This document shows positions 45,558 through 55,335 of a stretch of 64,000 nucleotides of DNA, piece by piece. The number at the start of each line of letters is the position of its first letter. Within the stretch, counting starts at the first letter, position 1. The translations under genes and the position numbers were made by a program. This DNA is from Phycisphaeraceae bacterium (GTDB lineage: Bacteria > Planctomycetota > Phycisphaerae > Phycisphaerales > UBA1924): positions 1-64,000 of the forward strand of contig JAJTGZ010000010.1 in the NCBI GenBank assembly GCA_021299385.1. Direction: 5' to 3'. Under the pieces are notes generated by a model. The model saw nothing but the letters and a program-made list of their open reading frames with translations. It was not told the origin of the DNA and searched no databases.

Positions 45558-46448
45558 TTAGCCCAGGACCGTTTCAGAGAGCCGGATTGCATCGGGGAGT
45601 TTGGCCCTGACCACGGCGATGTCCTCGGCGGTGATGTTCAGGGTCTCGACAATCTCGGCTGGGATTTCGATGTTGGCAATATCGGCCAGGAAGCCGGCCT
45701 TGATCTCGGCGGTCAGGCGGTCGGCGACAAAGACCATCGCCGCGAGCGTCCTCTGCTCGGGGGGCAGTTCCATCGGGTTGTGGTGGTGCCCGATGACGGT
45801 CGTAAAGCTCTTGGGGAACTTCCACTTCTCGCTCAGGGCGGCGCCAAAGTCTTGGTGTGTGGCACCGAAGACCGCCAGCTCGAAGGCCAGCATGTCCGCC
45901 GGCTGGGGTGCCGCGGCGGTCTTCTCGAGCACCTCGACGAGCTTGCTGCGGTCCCACTGCAACTGCACCATGATGCCGATATCGTGGATCAGCCCGGCCA
46001 CGAAGGCCTCATCGATCAGGGCGAGTTTCATCTGCTCGGCCAGCAGGCGCGTGGCCGTGCCGGTGGCCAGCGAGTGGGCCCACAGGTCCTTGGCGCTGAA
46101 GTTCGGCGTCAGGCTCCCCCCCTTAAACAACTTGGCGAGGCTAGCTGCAATCGCGATGTTCTTGACGGCGTTCAAGCCCAGCAGCACGATGGCGCGGTTG
46201 ATCGAGCCGATCTGCCCGGGCAGCCCGTAGAACGCGGAGTTGACGACCTTGAGCACGCGCGTGCACAACGCCGGGTCCTTGCTGATAACCGTGTGCAGGT
46301 CCTGTGCCGTGCTCGACGGGTCCTCGACGATGCTGACGATCTTGAGGGTGATCTCAGGGAGCGTGGCAATGTGCGAGATCTCGCGGATTGCATGGGCGAC
46401 GATTTGCTCTCGGGCGGCGGTCTCGACTGGCATGTGATGCATCTCCAA
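45558..46448 (-). CDS. HDOD domain protein
   Basis: LPEITLKIVSIVEDPSSTAQDLHTVISKDPALCTRVLKVVNSAFYGLPGQIGSINRAIVLLGLNAVKNIA. Confidence 0.93.
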   Translation of the reverse strand: MEMHHMPVETAAREQIVAHAIREISHIATLPEITLKIVSIVEDPSSTAQDLHTVISKDPALCTRVLKVVNSAFYGLPGQIGSINRAIVLLGLNAVKNIAIAASLAKLFKGGSLTPNFSAKDLWAHSLATGTATRLLAEQMKLALIDEAFVAGLIHDIGIMVQLQWDRSKLVEVLEKTAAAPQPADMLAFELAVFGATHQDFGAALSEKWKFPKSFTTVIGHHHNPMELPPEQRTLAAMVFVADRLTAEIKAGFLADIANIEIPAEIVETLNITAEDIAVVRAKLPDAIRLSETVLG

Positions 46449-46589
46449 GGGCGCGATTCCCGCACCTGCTCATTCATCGGATCATCACGGGCCAGACTTT
46501 CGCCCGTCCGGGGCAGAATAACACCCCTTGCAAGCACCACCGCCGCCCAACCCGACCCAGGGCACCCGCGGGCCGGTTATCCTGCCAAC

Positions 46590-46925
46590 ATGCCCGATCA
46601 CCCCCCACCGGCACCAGAGCTCACAGCCGCCGATATTCGGCACATCGCCCGCCTGGCATGCCTGTCCCCTACTGATGCCCAGATCGCCGATTATCAAACC
46701 AACCTTGCAGCCGTCCTCGGGTACGTCGGGCACCTGCGCACGCTCGACCTGGCCGGCGTTGCCCCGCTGGCCACACCCCTGCCGACCACCGGCCCGATGG
46801 ACCCTGATGAACCAGGCCAGATGCTCCCCCCGGCAACCCTGCTGAAGATGGCCCCGGCAACCGACGGGCCCTTCATCGCCGTGCCCAAGGTGCTCGGCGA
46901 GAGCGAAGGCGGGGGTGGTGCGTGA
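46590..46925 (+). CDS. gatC: Asp-tRNA(Asn)/Glu-tRNA(Gln) amidotransferase subunit C
   Basis: ELTAADIRHIARLACLSPTDAQIADYQTNLAAVLGYVGHLRTLD; followed by gatA. Confidence 0.92.
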   Translation: MPDHPPPAPELTAADIRHIARLACLSPTDAQIADYQTNLAAVLGYVGHLRTLDLAGVAPLATPLPTTGPMDPDEPGQMLPPATLLKMAPATDGPFIAVPKVLGESEGGGGA

Positions 46926-48382
46926 GCGTGCTCCAGACGGCCCTGCAGATCGCCCATGCCGTGCGCACCGGTGCGCAGAGCGCGAGCGGCACCGTGCAAC
47001 AGGCCCTCGCCCGCATCGATGCCGAGAACCCGGCGATCAACGCCCTCACGCAGGTTTTCCACGCCGAGGCACTCGCCCGTGCCGAGCGCATCGATGCGCA
47101 GGTCGCCCTCGGCCAAGACCCTGGCCCGCTGGCGGGCGTACCGGTTGCGATCAAAGACAACATCTGCACCACGCTGGGGATGACGACGTGCGCCTCGCGC
47201 ATGCTGGCCGAATACCGCTCACCCTTTGACGCCACGGCTGTTGAAAAACTCCTCGCGGCCGGGGCGGTCATCATCGCCAAGGCGAACCTCGATGAGTTTG
47301 CGATGGGCTCATCGACGGAGAACTCGATCCACGGCCCGACGCGCAATCCGCACGACCACACCCGCGTGCCTGGGGGCTCATCGGGCGGGTCCGCCGCGGC
47401 TGTGGCCGCCGGGCTGGTCCCCGTCGCGCTGGGCAGCGACACGGGCGGGAGCATCCGCCAGCCCGCCTCGCACTGCGGGGTCGTGGGCTTGAAGCCGACG
47501 TATGGGCGCGTCTCGCGTTACGGGCTGGTTGCATATGCCAGCAGCCTGGACCAGATCGGCCCGCTGACGCGCACCGTTGCCGATGCCGGGCTTGTGGCGA
47601 GCGTCATCGCCGGGCACGACCGGCGGGACAGCACGTGCGCCCCGACCACCGCAGACGACATCACCGCCACGCTTTCAACACTTGACAATGTGCCCAAGGG
47701 CCTCGTTGTGGGCGTGCCGAGGCAGGCGCGGGGGCAGGGCAACTCGCCCGGCGTAGCGCAGGCTCTGGCGCGCACGGCTGAGGCGTTCGTTACCGCGGGT
47801 GCTCGCGTCGTTGAGATCGACCTCCCCCACGCAGGTGCCGCGATCGCGGCGTACTACCTCATCGCCACGGCCGAGGCCTCCAGCAACCTCGCCCGACTCG
47901 ACGGCATCCGCTACGGGCACCGCGCCACGCTCGCGCCGGGTGAGGGCCTCGGAGCGCTCTACTGCAAGAGCAGGTCCGAGGGGTTCAGCCCCGAGGTGCA
48001 ACGCCGGATCATGCTCGGCACATACGCGCTCTCAAGCGGGTATTACGACGCCTACTACGGCACGGCCCTGAAGGTCCGCCGGTTGATCAAGCAGGACTAC
48101 GACCAGGCCTTTGCCAACGGCGCACATGTTGTCGTCATGCCCGCCGCACCCGGGCCCGCGTTCGAGATCGGGAGCAAAACCGCCGACCCGCTGGCGATGT
48201 ACCTCGAGGATATCTACACCGTCGGCGTCAACCTGGCGGGCCTGCCGGCGATAAGCGTGCCCGTGGCCACCGAGACCATCCGTGGCAAGGCCCTGCCGAT
48301 CGGGATGCAACTGATCGCCCCCCCCCTGGGCGAGGGGATTCTGCTGCGTGCCGCGGCGTTGCTCGAACGCACCGGGGCCTGA
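46922..48382 (+). CDS. gatA: Asp-tRNA(Asn)/Glu-tRNA(Gln) amidotransferase subunit A
   Basis: GVPVAIKDNICTTLGMTTCASRML; NEFAMGSS-like DEFAMGSSTENS; PGGSSGGSAAAVAAGLVPVALGSDTGGSIRQPA. Confidence 0.97.
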   Translation: MSVLQTALQIAHAVRTGAQSASGTVQQALARIDAENPAINALTQVFHAEALARAERIDAQVALGQDPGPLAGVPVAIKDNICTTLGMTTCASRMLAEYRSPFDATAVEKLLAAGAVIIAKANLDEFAMGSSTENSIHGPTRNPHDHTRVPGGSSGGSAAAVAAGLVPVALGSDTGGSIRQPASHCGVVGLKPTYGRVSRYGLVAYASSLDQIGPLTRTVADAGLVASVIAGHDRRDSTCAPTTADDITATLSTLDNVPKGLVVGVPRQARGQGNSPGVAQALARTAEAFVTAGARVVEIDLPHAGAAIAAYYLIATAEASSNLARLDGIRYGHRATLAPGEGLGALYCKSRSEGFSPEVQRRIMLGTYALSSGYYDAYYGTALKVRRLIKQDYDQAFANGAHVVVMPAAPGPAFEIGSKTADPLAMYLEDIYTVGVNLAGLPAISVPVATETIRGKALPIGMQLIAPPLGEGILLRAAALLERTGA

Positions 48383-48415
48383 ACCGGCCTTGGTCGGTGC
48401 CCGTAGGATACGGGC

Positions 48416-49519
48416 ATGCTCGCCGCGCCGATCATCGCTGCCGCCATGCTCGTCCAACCAGCCGAGGTGATCCTCGCGCAGCCGGCCCGCGCACCGATCG
48501 CGGCCCTCCCCGCCACTCCCACCTCACCCCCCCCTGATCTCAGCGCCCAGAACAAGCCCGTGCAGGACGAGATCAACCCCGCCCTTGACGAGGCCGTCAA
48601 CCGGGGCCTCGAAGCGCTGGTCAAGATGCAGAACGACGACGGCTCCTTCGGCACCGGGCGCTTCCAGCGCAACGTCGCCGTTACCAGCCTCGCTTGCCTC
48701 GCCCTCATGGCCGATGGGCACGTGCCCGGCCGCGGCAAGTATGGCAAGAACGTTGCACGCGGGCTTGAGTATGTCCTCTCCTGTGTTACCGAGACGGGCC
48801 TCATCGCCGGGGACTCCGGCAGCGGGCCGATGTACGGGCACGGCTTTGCCGCCCTCTTCCTGGGCGAGATCTACGGCATGACCCGCGGCGGGGGCGAGAC
48901 GGCCCAGGCCGACCGCGTCCACGAGGCCGTCGTCAAGGCCGTGCGCCTTATCGAACGCACGCAGAACGAAGAAGGTGGCTGGCGCTACAACCCCGTGCCC
49001 TACGACGCGGATGTTTCGGTAACGATCTGCCAAGTCATGGCCCTGCGCTCGGCACGCAACGCCGGGCTTGAGGTTTCCAAGACCGTCATCGACCGCGCCG
49101 TGGCATATATACGCGCTTGTCAGAACCCCGACGGTGGTTTCCGCTACATGCGCGACGGGGGCATCTCGGCCTGGCCCCGCTCGGCCGCGGGGGTCGCCAG
49201 CCTCTACTACGCGGGCATCTATGACGACCAGGCCGTACGCGACGGGCTGAAATACCTCCGCGCGATCTCGGCCCCTGAAAACCCGATGCGTGCAGAGGCC
49301 CACTACTGGTACGGGATGTACTACACCGCCCAGACGATGTACCTGGCCGGGGGGCAAGACTGGGCCACCTGGTGGCCACAAGGCCGCGCCGAAATGCTCC
49401 AACGCCAACGCGAGAGCGGCGAATGGACCGACCCGGGCGTAGGCTCGGCCTATGGCACCGCGATGGCGCTGATCGTCCTGCAAATGCCCAAGCGTTATCT
49501 GCCGATCTTCCAGAAATGA
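48416..49519 (+). CDS. Exported prenyltransferase/squalene-oxidase repeat protein
   Basis: VNRGLEALVKMQNDDGSFGTG; VIDRAVAYIRACQNPDGGFRYM repeats; N-terminal signal. Confidence 0.8.
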   Translation: MLAAPIIAAAMLVQPAEVILAQPARAPIAALPATPTSPPPDLSAQNKPVQDEINPALDEAVNRGLEALVKMQNDDGSFGTGRFQRNVAVTSLACLALMADGHVPGRGKYGKNVARGLEYVLSCVTETGLIAGDSGSGPMYGHGFAALFLGEIYGMTRGGGETAQADRVHEAVVKAVRLIERTQNEEGGWRYNPVPYDADVSVTICQVMALRSARNAGLEVSKTVIDRAVAYIRACQNPDGGFRYMRDGGISAWPRSAAGVASLYYAGIYDDQAVRDGLKYLRAISAPENPMRAEAHYWYGMYYTAQTMYLAGGQDWATWWPQGRAEMLQRQRESGEWTDPGVGSAYGTAMALIVLQMPKRYLPIFQK

Positions 49520-50754
49520 AAGCGACGCTCTCAACCCCGGCCCGCCGCGCCCTGGCACTGGGCCTCATCGCCTCGCTCCCGCACTCGGGCATCGCGCAGC
49601 CGCCAACCCCGCCGCCGAAGCAACGTGGGACCCAGGCGATCGTCTACGACGCAGCCCTAAGCCCGATCCCCGGCACGCTCACGGCACTCTCGGGCCGCAC
49701 CGCCACGATCACCACCGACGGGCGCGAAACAACCATCCAGAACGCCGTCGCCGTTCTCTTCCCCCAGGCCACGCGGCCTGCGCGGGAGGGCGACGCCGCC
49801 ACGACGATCACCCTCGACCTAGCCGACGGGCAACGCTGGATCTTCCCCCTCGCGGCCGTCAAGTTTGCCGGCGAGGTGGTGCAAACGCCCACCTGCCCCG
49901 AAGGCTCACCGCTGAAACTCGACCAGGTACGCCGGGTTGTGCTCGACACAACCAGCACCGACGCGCCGATCGGCTCACCACCCCCGGCTGACACCGCCCG
50001 GCTCGGCTCGGGGGACCAGATCACCGGGTTTGTCGCCTCCATCAACACACTCGGCAAGGAGGGAGCCTTCACCGTCGCTCTCGAGCGTGCCGGCACCACC
50101 ACCACGCTGGCGCACACCACCCTGCGCACGCTCACGCTGACAACGCAACCAAGCCCACGCCAGAGCGTAACGGCATGGCTCGCCGACGGGCAACGCCTAG
50201 ACGCCTCGGCCACACTCGCGGAGGGCCAATGGAGCATCCAGCAGCACACACCCGCCGGCCCGCAGCCGCACACACTCCCGCCGGGCATGCTGGAAGGGGT
50301 CCTGCTCGCACCCGGCGAGTTCGTCCCCCTGCTCTCGCTGCCCGGGCCAACAGTCGTCGGGGCCACCGCTGGCGTTGAGCCACCGGTACGCGGGCCTGAA
50401 CGCCCCTTGGGCCTGCAGGACCTGCTGATACCCGAGCCGCAGACGCTGACGTGGACGCTTCCCCCCTCGGCCTCGCGCCTGGGCGCGATGCTGGCGCTCC
50501 GTGAAGACTGCCGGGCGTGGGGTGATTGCACGGCAACACTGACGTTCGCACGCGCGGGGCAGAGCGCCGAACTGTTCAAGGGGACGTTGACGGGTATGCA
50601 GCCCATCGCGCTCGTGGCCGTCGATATACCCCCGGGAACAACGGCGGGCACGCTGACTCTGGCGATCGACGCGGGGCGCAACGGGCCGATCCAAGACCGC
50701 GTGGTGCTCAGGGGAGGGGTGGTCAAATTATCAAATAGCCAAATGGTCAAATGA
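49516..50754 (+). CDS. Exported hypothetical protein coupled to the preceding gene
   Basis: ATG at 49516 overlaps previous stop; signal-like N-terminus; C-terminal residues and stop inside a repeat. Confidence 0.65.
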   Translation: MKATLSTPARRALALGLIASLPHSGIAQPPTPPPKQRGTQAIVYDAALSPIPGTLTALSGRTATITTDGRETTIQNAVAVLFPQATRPAREGDAATTITLDLADGQRWIFPLAAVKFAGEVVQTPTCPEGSPLKLDQVRRVVLDTTSTDAPIGSPPPADTARLGSGDQITGFVASINTLGKEGAFTVALERAGTTTTLAHTTLRTLTLTTQPSPRQSVTAWLADGQRLDASATLAEGQWSIQQHTPAGPQPHTLPPGMLEGVLLAPGEFVPLLSLPGPTVVGATAGVEPPVRGPERPLGLQDLLIPEPQTLTWTLPPSASRLGAMLALREDCRAWGDCTATLTFARAGQSAELFKGTLTGMQPIALVAVDIPPGTTAGTLTLAIDAGRNGPIQDRVVLRGGVVKLSNSQMVK

Positions 50755-50794
50755 CCAAATCAAGGCATTTGACCATTTGGCCATTTGACCATTT
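50721..50794. repeat. Octamer array (NNYCAAAT) with inverted copy between convergent genes
   Basis: CCAAATGGTCAAAT (50739-50752) / ATTTGACCATTTGG (50767-50780). Confidence 0.85.
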
Positions 50795-50803
50795 CATCCT
50801 CAC

Positions 50804-51655
50804 TCACCGCTTGTCGCGCGTAATCCTCGCATACGCATTGTGGCTGTGGATGCTCTCGAAGTTTTCGCTGTTGATCTCGTACCAGCTCACGCGCGGCTCG
50901 TTGTCCAGCCCGATCGCCAGGTCGCGGATGATGTCCTCGACGAACTTGGGGTTCTCGTAGGCCGATTCGGTTACAAACTTCTCGTCGGGGCGTTTGAGCA
51001 CAGAATAGAGCTCGCCGGACGCGCTCTTTTCGAGGATTCCCACCAGGTCCTCGATCCACAGCGTCGCCCCCCCGGCTAGGCGCACACGCGCCTCGATCTC
51101 GCACCGCTGGTTGTGCGCGCCGAACCGGCTGATCTCCTTGCTGCACGGGCAGAGGCTCGTCGCCTGCGCCTTGACGCCCATGACTAGGTCAACCTTCCCC
51201 CCCTCGGCCGCCTCGGCGTCGCACTGGAAACCCACCTGATAGTCCATCAACCCAGGCGAGCCAGTAACCGGGGCGTGCTTGCGGATGAAGTAGGTGAACT
51301 CCGCCGAGAAGTGCGCAAACGGCGCGCTCAGCCGGCGTGCGATCGCCCGCGTCATCGACGGAATGCGCTCCGGCGAGATCGCCGGCTGCCCGTCGGCCGT
51401 CTGCTCGTTGAGCACCTCCAGGAACCGGCTCATGTGCGTCCCCTTCTGCTCAGCCGGCAGCGAGACGTACATGTTGATGGTTGCCACGGTCGTCTGCTCC
51501 CCGGCTGTCCCCGGATGCACATGGTGCGGCGCGACCTTTAGGCGGATCGGGTAGACAACATGCTTGACGCCCACCTTGTCGATGGCGACCTGACGCACAT
51601 CACGCAGCCCTTGCACATCCGGGATTATGTCGGCAGCAGAAAAAATATTTGCCAT
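50804..51655 (-). CDS. folE2: GTP cyclohydrolase FolE2 (GTP cyclohydrolase IB)
   Basis: DVQGLRDVRQVAIDKVGVKHVVYPIRL; MSRFLEVLNEQ; VMGVKAQATSLCPCSKEIS; AHNQRCEIEARVRL; start at 51655. Confidence 0.94.
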   Translation of the reverse strand: MANIFSAADIIPDVQGLRDVRQVAIDKVGVKHVVYPIRLKVAPHHVHPGTAGEQTTVATINMYVSLPAEQKGTHMSRFLEVLNEQTADGQPAISPERIPSMTRAIARRLSAPFAHFSAEFTYFIRKHAPVTGSPGLMDYQVGFQCDAEAAEGGKVDLVMGVKAQATSLCPCSKEISRFGAHNQRCEIEARVRLAGGATLWIEDLVGILEKSASGELYSVLKRPDEKFVTESAYENPKFVEDIIRDLAIGLDNEPRVSWYEINSENFESIHSHNAYARITRDKR

Positions 51656-51883
51656 GGACCCCAACAATAGGGACCACCAAACCCCAGGCATACCGGGCAC
51701 ACCACCCCTCCCAAGCACTTTTCCCACACCCAACTCGGGAACAATCCCCGCTCTGGCCCCACCCCCCTCGTCGCTCATCGCTCACCACGCACCACTACTC
51801 AGGACCACCCATGCCCCGGAGGCCTTCACCGAGGGCTTCCGCATGCTCGGCCCGGGCAAAAGCATCGGCACACGCACTTGGGG

Positions 51884-52008
51884 CGGCGGGTGTTTGGGGA
51901 GGGAATTGGCTAAATGGTCAAATTGCCAAATAGTCAAATCTTTAAGGCAAGCCATGCGCGCTGTGTCTATTTGACCATTTAGCCAATTCCCTCCCCAAAC
52001 ACCCGCCG
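51884..52008. repeat. Perfect 40-bp inverted repeat (45-nt spacer)
   Basis: CGGCGGGTGTTTGGGGAGGGAATTGGCTAAATGGTCAAAT (51884-51923) and its exact reverse complement (51969-52008). Confidence 0.93.
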
Positions 52009-52380
52009 TCCCAGCGTTGCAACCGCAGCCGGCGAAACCCCGGCACCTTTGCACTCGATCGCCACGCGCGCCCCGCGTGCGTACGCCGTCTGGCTGATGA
52101 GCACGCCCGCCACGGGCACGCCCGCACCCTCGGCCACCTGCTTAGCCGCACGCCACTCGCGGACAGATCGGCAGAACCGCAGACGCAAGAGCCAACCCGC
52201 CGCACGCTCGGCGTCCACCCGCATCCACCCCCACCACCCCGCCACCAGCACCACGCCCAGCACCACCAGACCGATCCCCACAAGCATCGGCCAATCACTC
52301 GGCATCGCGGCGCGCAAATCCCCCGGCCCCACCACCAGGCGCACCGCCTTCTCCGCCGTCGCTGGCTCGACGAGCATCAC
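51979..52380 (-). CDS. Small membrane protein, hypothetical
   Basis: TM WPMLVGIGLVVLGVVLVAGWWGWM; overlaps HEAT gene by 4 nt; 3' end runs into inverted repeat. Confidence 0.55.
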   Translation of the reverse strand: MMLVEPATAEKAVRLVVGPGDLRAAMPSDWPMLVGIGLVVLGVVLVAGWWGWMRVDAERAAGWLLRLRFCRSVREWRAAKQVAEGAGVPVAGVLISQTAYARGARVAIECKGAGVSPAAVATLGRRVFGEGIG

Positions 52381-54518
52381 AGCATCAACTCCTGGCCCGC
52401 GCCGACATACGCCGCTGCCTGATCTTTACCTTGCCCCCCGATCGTCGGGGCCCGCTTGCTCCAGTTCGACCGCACCTCAACATGCAGCCGGGCCGATGCC
52501 CGGCCCGCACGCAACCGTTCCAGCCCCTCGCCGGCACGCTGCTCGATCGCCGAGACCATGTCGATTATCTCCGCCGGCGCGGGCAAAGCCGGGGCAAACC
52601 GCTCGACAAGCCACAACCCGGCCACGCGGTGCATCGGCCGGGTGTCCGTGAGCATCGCCCCGAGCGTCCGCTGTCCCGCCGCCGAGAGCGTCGGCACCTT
52701 GCCGAGCATCCCCATGGTCATCAACCCCCGCGCCGCCGACCCGCGGATGCGGTGGTGCGGGTCCAAAGCATGGTCCAGCAGCACCTCGATGATCGAATCG
52801 CGTGCGGTCGGGGCCGGGCTTGCTGGAGCAGCGGACGGCTCGATATACAACCCCAAACTTGACGTTTGCCCCACGACTCCGACGGGCAAGGGCATCCGCC
52901 GGCCATGCCGGAGGATCGCGTCCAGGGCATTGGCACGCACGCGCATATCGGGCAGGCCAAGGCAGGATCGCAGGAGGGCCAGCGCCTCTGGCCCGGGCAG
53001 CAGCCCCATCGCCGTCGCCGCACCGGCCGCCTGCCGGGCCAGCACCGCGTCTGCCGACTTCTGCTTGAAGCGCTCGACGATCTTGGCCAGGTCAGCCAGC
53101 CGCCGACGTGTGCCCCCACCCGCACCCGCACCCGCACTCGCCCCGATCGATCGGCAGCGCAGCTGCCGGCCCAGCGCACGCACGCGCTCGTGCGGGCTGC
53201 GTAGGGCCAGTTCGGGCAGACGCTTTTCCCACCCGGTGGTCCCAAGTTTGTACGCCTGCACCGCCAGCACCGCATCAGCGGCAAGCCCGGCTATCCGCGG
53301 GTCTGCGTCAAAGACCAGGTCAAGCAGCGACCCCGGGCAACGCCGCTGCTCCACGGCCGTCCGCACCAGCATCAGCCGCACCGACGCCTCCGCGTCGATC
53401 AACCTGCCTGCCCACGCCCCGTCCTTGACCTGCGCATCGCCGGGCAACGCCCCGATCATGCGCACCAGCCCAGCGCGGGCTTCGCCACGCATCTCCGTGG
53501 TTTCTGCCCGCGTCGGCAGCGTGCTTGGCACGCTCTGGCCGCCCGCCCCGCGCAGCTTCCCCAGTGCTCGCGCACGCGCGGGGTTGAGCACCAACTGCCA
53601 GCGCTCCAGCACCGCGCTGTGCTGCCCCGCCGACGCCGGCTGCGCCAAACGCTCCAAACACGCCGGCGACAGGGCATCAAACTTTAACCACGACCACGCG
53701 CACGACCGCAGCTGCGGCTCGGCCCCCCGCCGGATCAACCCACGCATGACCAGTTGTGCCGGGTGCTGCTGGTCGTTCATCCAACCCATCCCAAGGAGCA
53801 GCCCACCACCGCCGACACCCCCACCGGCCGATGCTCCATCGCCCGTCCAGGGGGCCAGTTTGATGGCCGTCCGCAGCACGCCCGTGCGCCGGTGGCGATC
53901 AAACTGCTCGATCGCCCGCTCGATCGCCCCCAGTATCTTCACCCGCTCGGCCCCGCGCACCCCGGGCACCCCCGCGGCCTTGACCAGTTCCCCCAGCGCC
54001 CACTCCGCCCGCTCGCCCACACCCGCGTCGGCGTCGGAGAGCAGCCCGACGACCTCCTCGGCCGCTTCGGTCAACTGCAACCCCCCTACCAGCGTCAGCA
54101 GCGACGCCCGCACACGCGCATCGCCGTCGCCCGAGAGTTTCCCAGCAACCTCCCGCACCCGCCCACGGAACAACGCATAGACCCCCTCCCGCTGCTCAAC
54201 ACGCAGACCATCCCACGCCCCGGCCAGTGCCAGGCACGCCTCCCACGCCGCCCCACTCACCCCACGCCCACCCGCCACGCCCATCTTCCCCAACTGTGCC
54301 AGCAGCTCGTCGGCAATCCCCCCCTGCTCGCCAAGTTCCGACGCGCGCAGCGCAGCGGACAACGCCAGCAGACGCCGATCTCCCCCCAACCAACCGAGCA
54401 CACTGATCCGGCCACCCAACTCAGGCATCATCCAGAGATCGACGAGCCACGCGCAATCCCTGCACTTTCCAGTTTCCACAGGCCCACTTACCCCCTCCCC
54501 CACCCACCCCGACACCAC
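52377..54518 (-). CDS. HEAT-repeat-like protein
   Basis: Repeated helical units e.g. DARVRASLLTLVGGLQLTEAAEEVVGLLSDADAGVGERAEWALGELV. Confidence 0.65.
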   Translation of the reverse strand: MVSGWVGEGVSGPVETGKCRDCAWLVDLWMMPELGGRISVLGWLGGDRRLLALSAALRASELGEQGGIADELLAQLGKMGVAGGRGVSGAAWEACLALAGAWDGLRVEQREGVYALFRGRVREVAGKLSGDGDARVRASLLTLVGGLQLTEAAEEVVGLLSDADAGVGERAEWALGELVKAAGVPGVRGAERVKILGAIERAIEQFDRHRRTGVLRTAIKLAPWTGDGASAGGGVGGGGLLLGMGWMNDQQHPAQLVMRGLIRRGAEPQLRSCAWSWLKFDALSPACLERLAQPASAGQHSAVLERWQLVLNPARARALGKLRGAGGQSVPSTLPTRAETTEMRGEARAGLVRMIGALPGDAQVKDGAWAGRLIDAEASVRLMLVRTAVEQRRCPGSLLDLVFDADPRIAGLAADAVLAVQAYKLGTTGWEKRLPELALRSPHERVRALGRQLRCRSIGASAGAGAGGGTRRRLADLAKIVERFKQKSADAVLARQAAGAATAMGLLPGPEALALLRSCLGLPDMRVRANALDAILRHGRRMPLPVGVVGQTSSLGLYIEPSAAPASPAPTARDSIIEVLLDHALDPHHRIRGSAARGLMTMGMLGKVPTLSAAGQRTLGAMLTDTRPMHRVAGLWLVERFAPALPAPAEIIDMVSAIEQRAGEGLERLRAGRASARLHVEVRSNWSKRAPTIGGQGKDQAAAYVGAGQELML

Positions 54519-54754
54519 CAGTTGTGCACCCCAACTGACAGACCCCCATTAGGTAGAAAAAATATCTCTGGCTTCTGTGTAGATTGTGTTGTAATCTTCA
54601 GGCAGCCGAGTCTTTGTTCTGTTCGATTGTTTCAGGCTTTGTTTATCTCGTCTGGGGAACTGCAAAGACCCAAGGAAGCAACTCTATTTCTGCCGTGGCT
54701 GGTAGTTTTCCCCCGCGCAAGGCCGCGCGGGCTTGAGAAAGGAGATCTCTCCCT

Positions 54755-55321
54755 ATGCACCCGAGCACCAAACTCGCCCTGGCCGCCCCTGTGCACACGC
54801 TTTTGCTCTACCGCCGGCCGTTGCACCCGGAGTTGTTCCATGTCAAGTCGCGCAAAACCATGGCGATCCGGGGTGGGATCGAGGCCGAGGCTTGGCTGCT
54901 GCCCTTAGGGCACATGGTGCGCGTGCAGTCGGGGGGGCACTGTTTGTGTGAACTGGTCATCGACCGCGACAACGGGCTGCCGACACAGGGGGTGATCAAG
55001 GTCTACCCCACGGCCGGGGAAAACGACTACGAACTGCTGCTGGAAGATGCGACGCTTATGCACAACTCCAGCACGCAGACGGAGAACCTCTCACCGAGGC
55101 TTTACGCCTCGACGCTGATCGAGCAGCAGGCCCTGGCCGCAGAGACGCACGCCCTGCTGCACACCTGGAAACTCCCCGAGCACGCGCCGACCCCCGAGGG
55201 CACGTGCCTCTCCCTGCTCGACGTGGCCACATATGACGGCGAGCTGCACGTCAGCAGCACACACATGCACCCGGCCGGCGGGCTGGTGCTGCGGACGCAG
55301 TCGGTGATCCACCGCGTCTAA
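54755..55321 (+). CDS. Conserved hypothetical, DUF2617-like
   Basis: LLLYRRPLHPELFHVKSRKTM; good RBS (AAAGGAG) upstream; family assignment tentative. Confidence 0.6.
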   Translation: MHPSTKLALAAPVHTLLLYRRPLHPELFHVKSRKTMAIRGGIEAEAWLLPLGHMVRVQSGGHCLCELVIDRDNGLPTQGVIKVYPTAGENDYELLLEDATLMHNSSTQTENLSPRLYASTLIEQQALAAETHALLHTWKLPEHAPTPEGTCLSLLDVATYDGELHVSSTHMHPAGGLVLRTQSVIHRV

Positions 55322-55335
55322 CTCGGGCACCCGGC

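Noticed and set aside
45279-46590. Long N-terminal extension of the 548-aa plus ORF
   Set aside because: Antisense to padR/HDOD genes; gatC starts at the in-frame ATG at 46590.
54600-54720. SRP RNA, 6S RNA or c-di-GMP riboswitch match in the AT-rich leader
   Set aside because: Only isolated motif resemblance (GGAAGCA, GCAAAG); no supporting helices found by eye.
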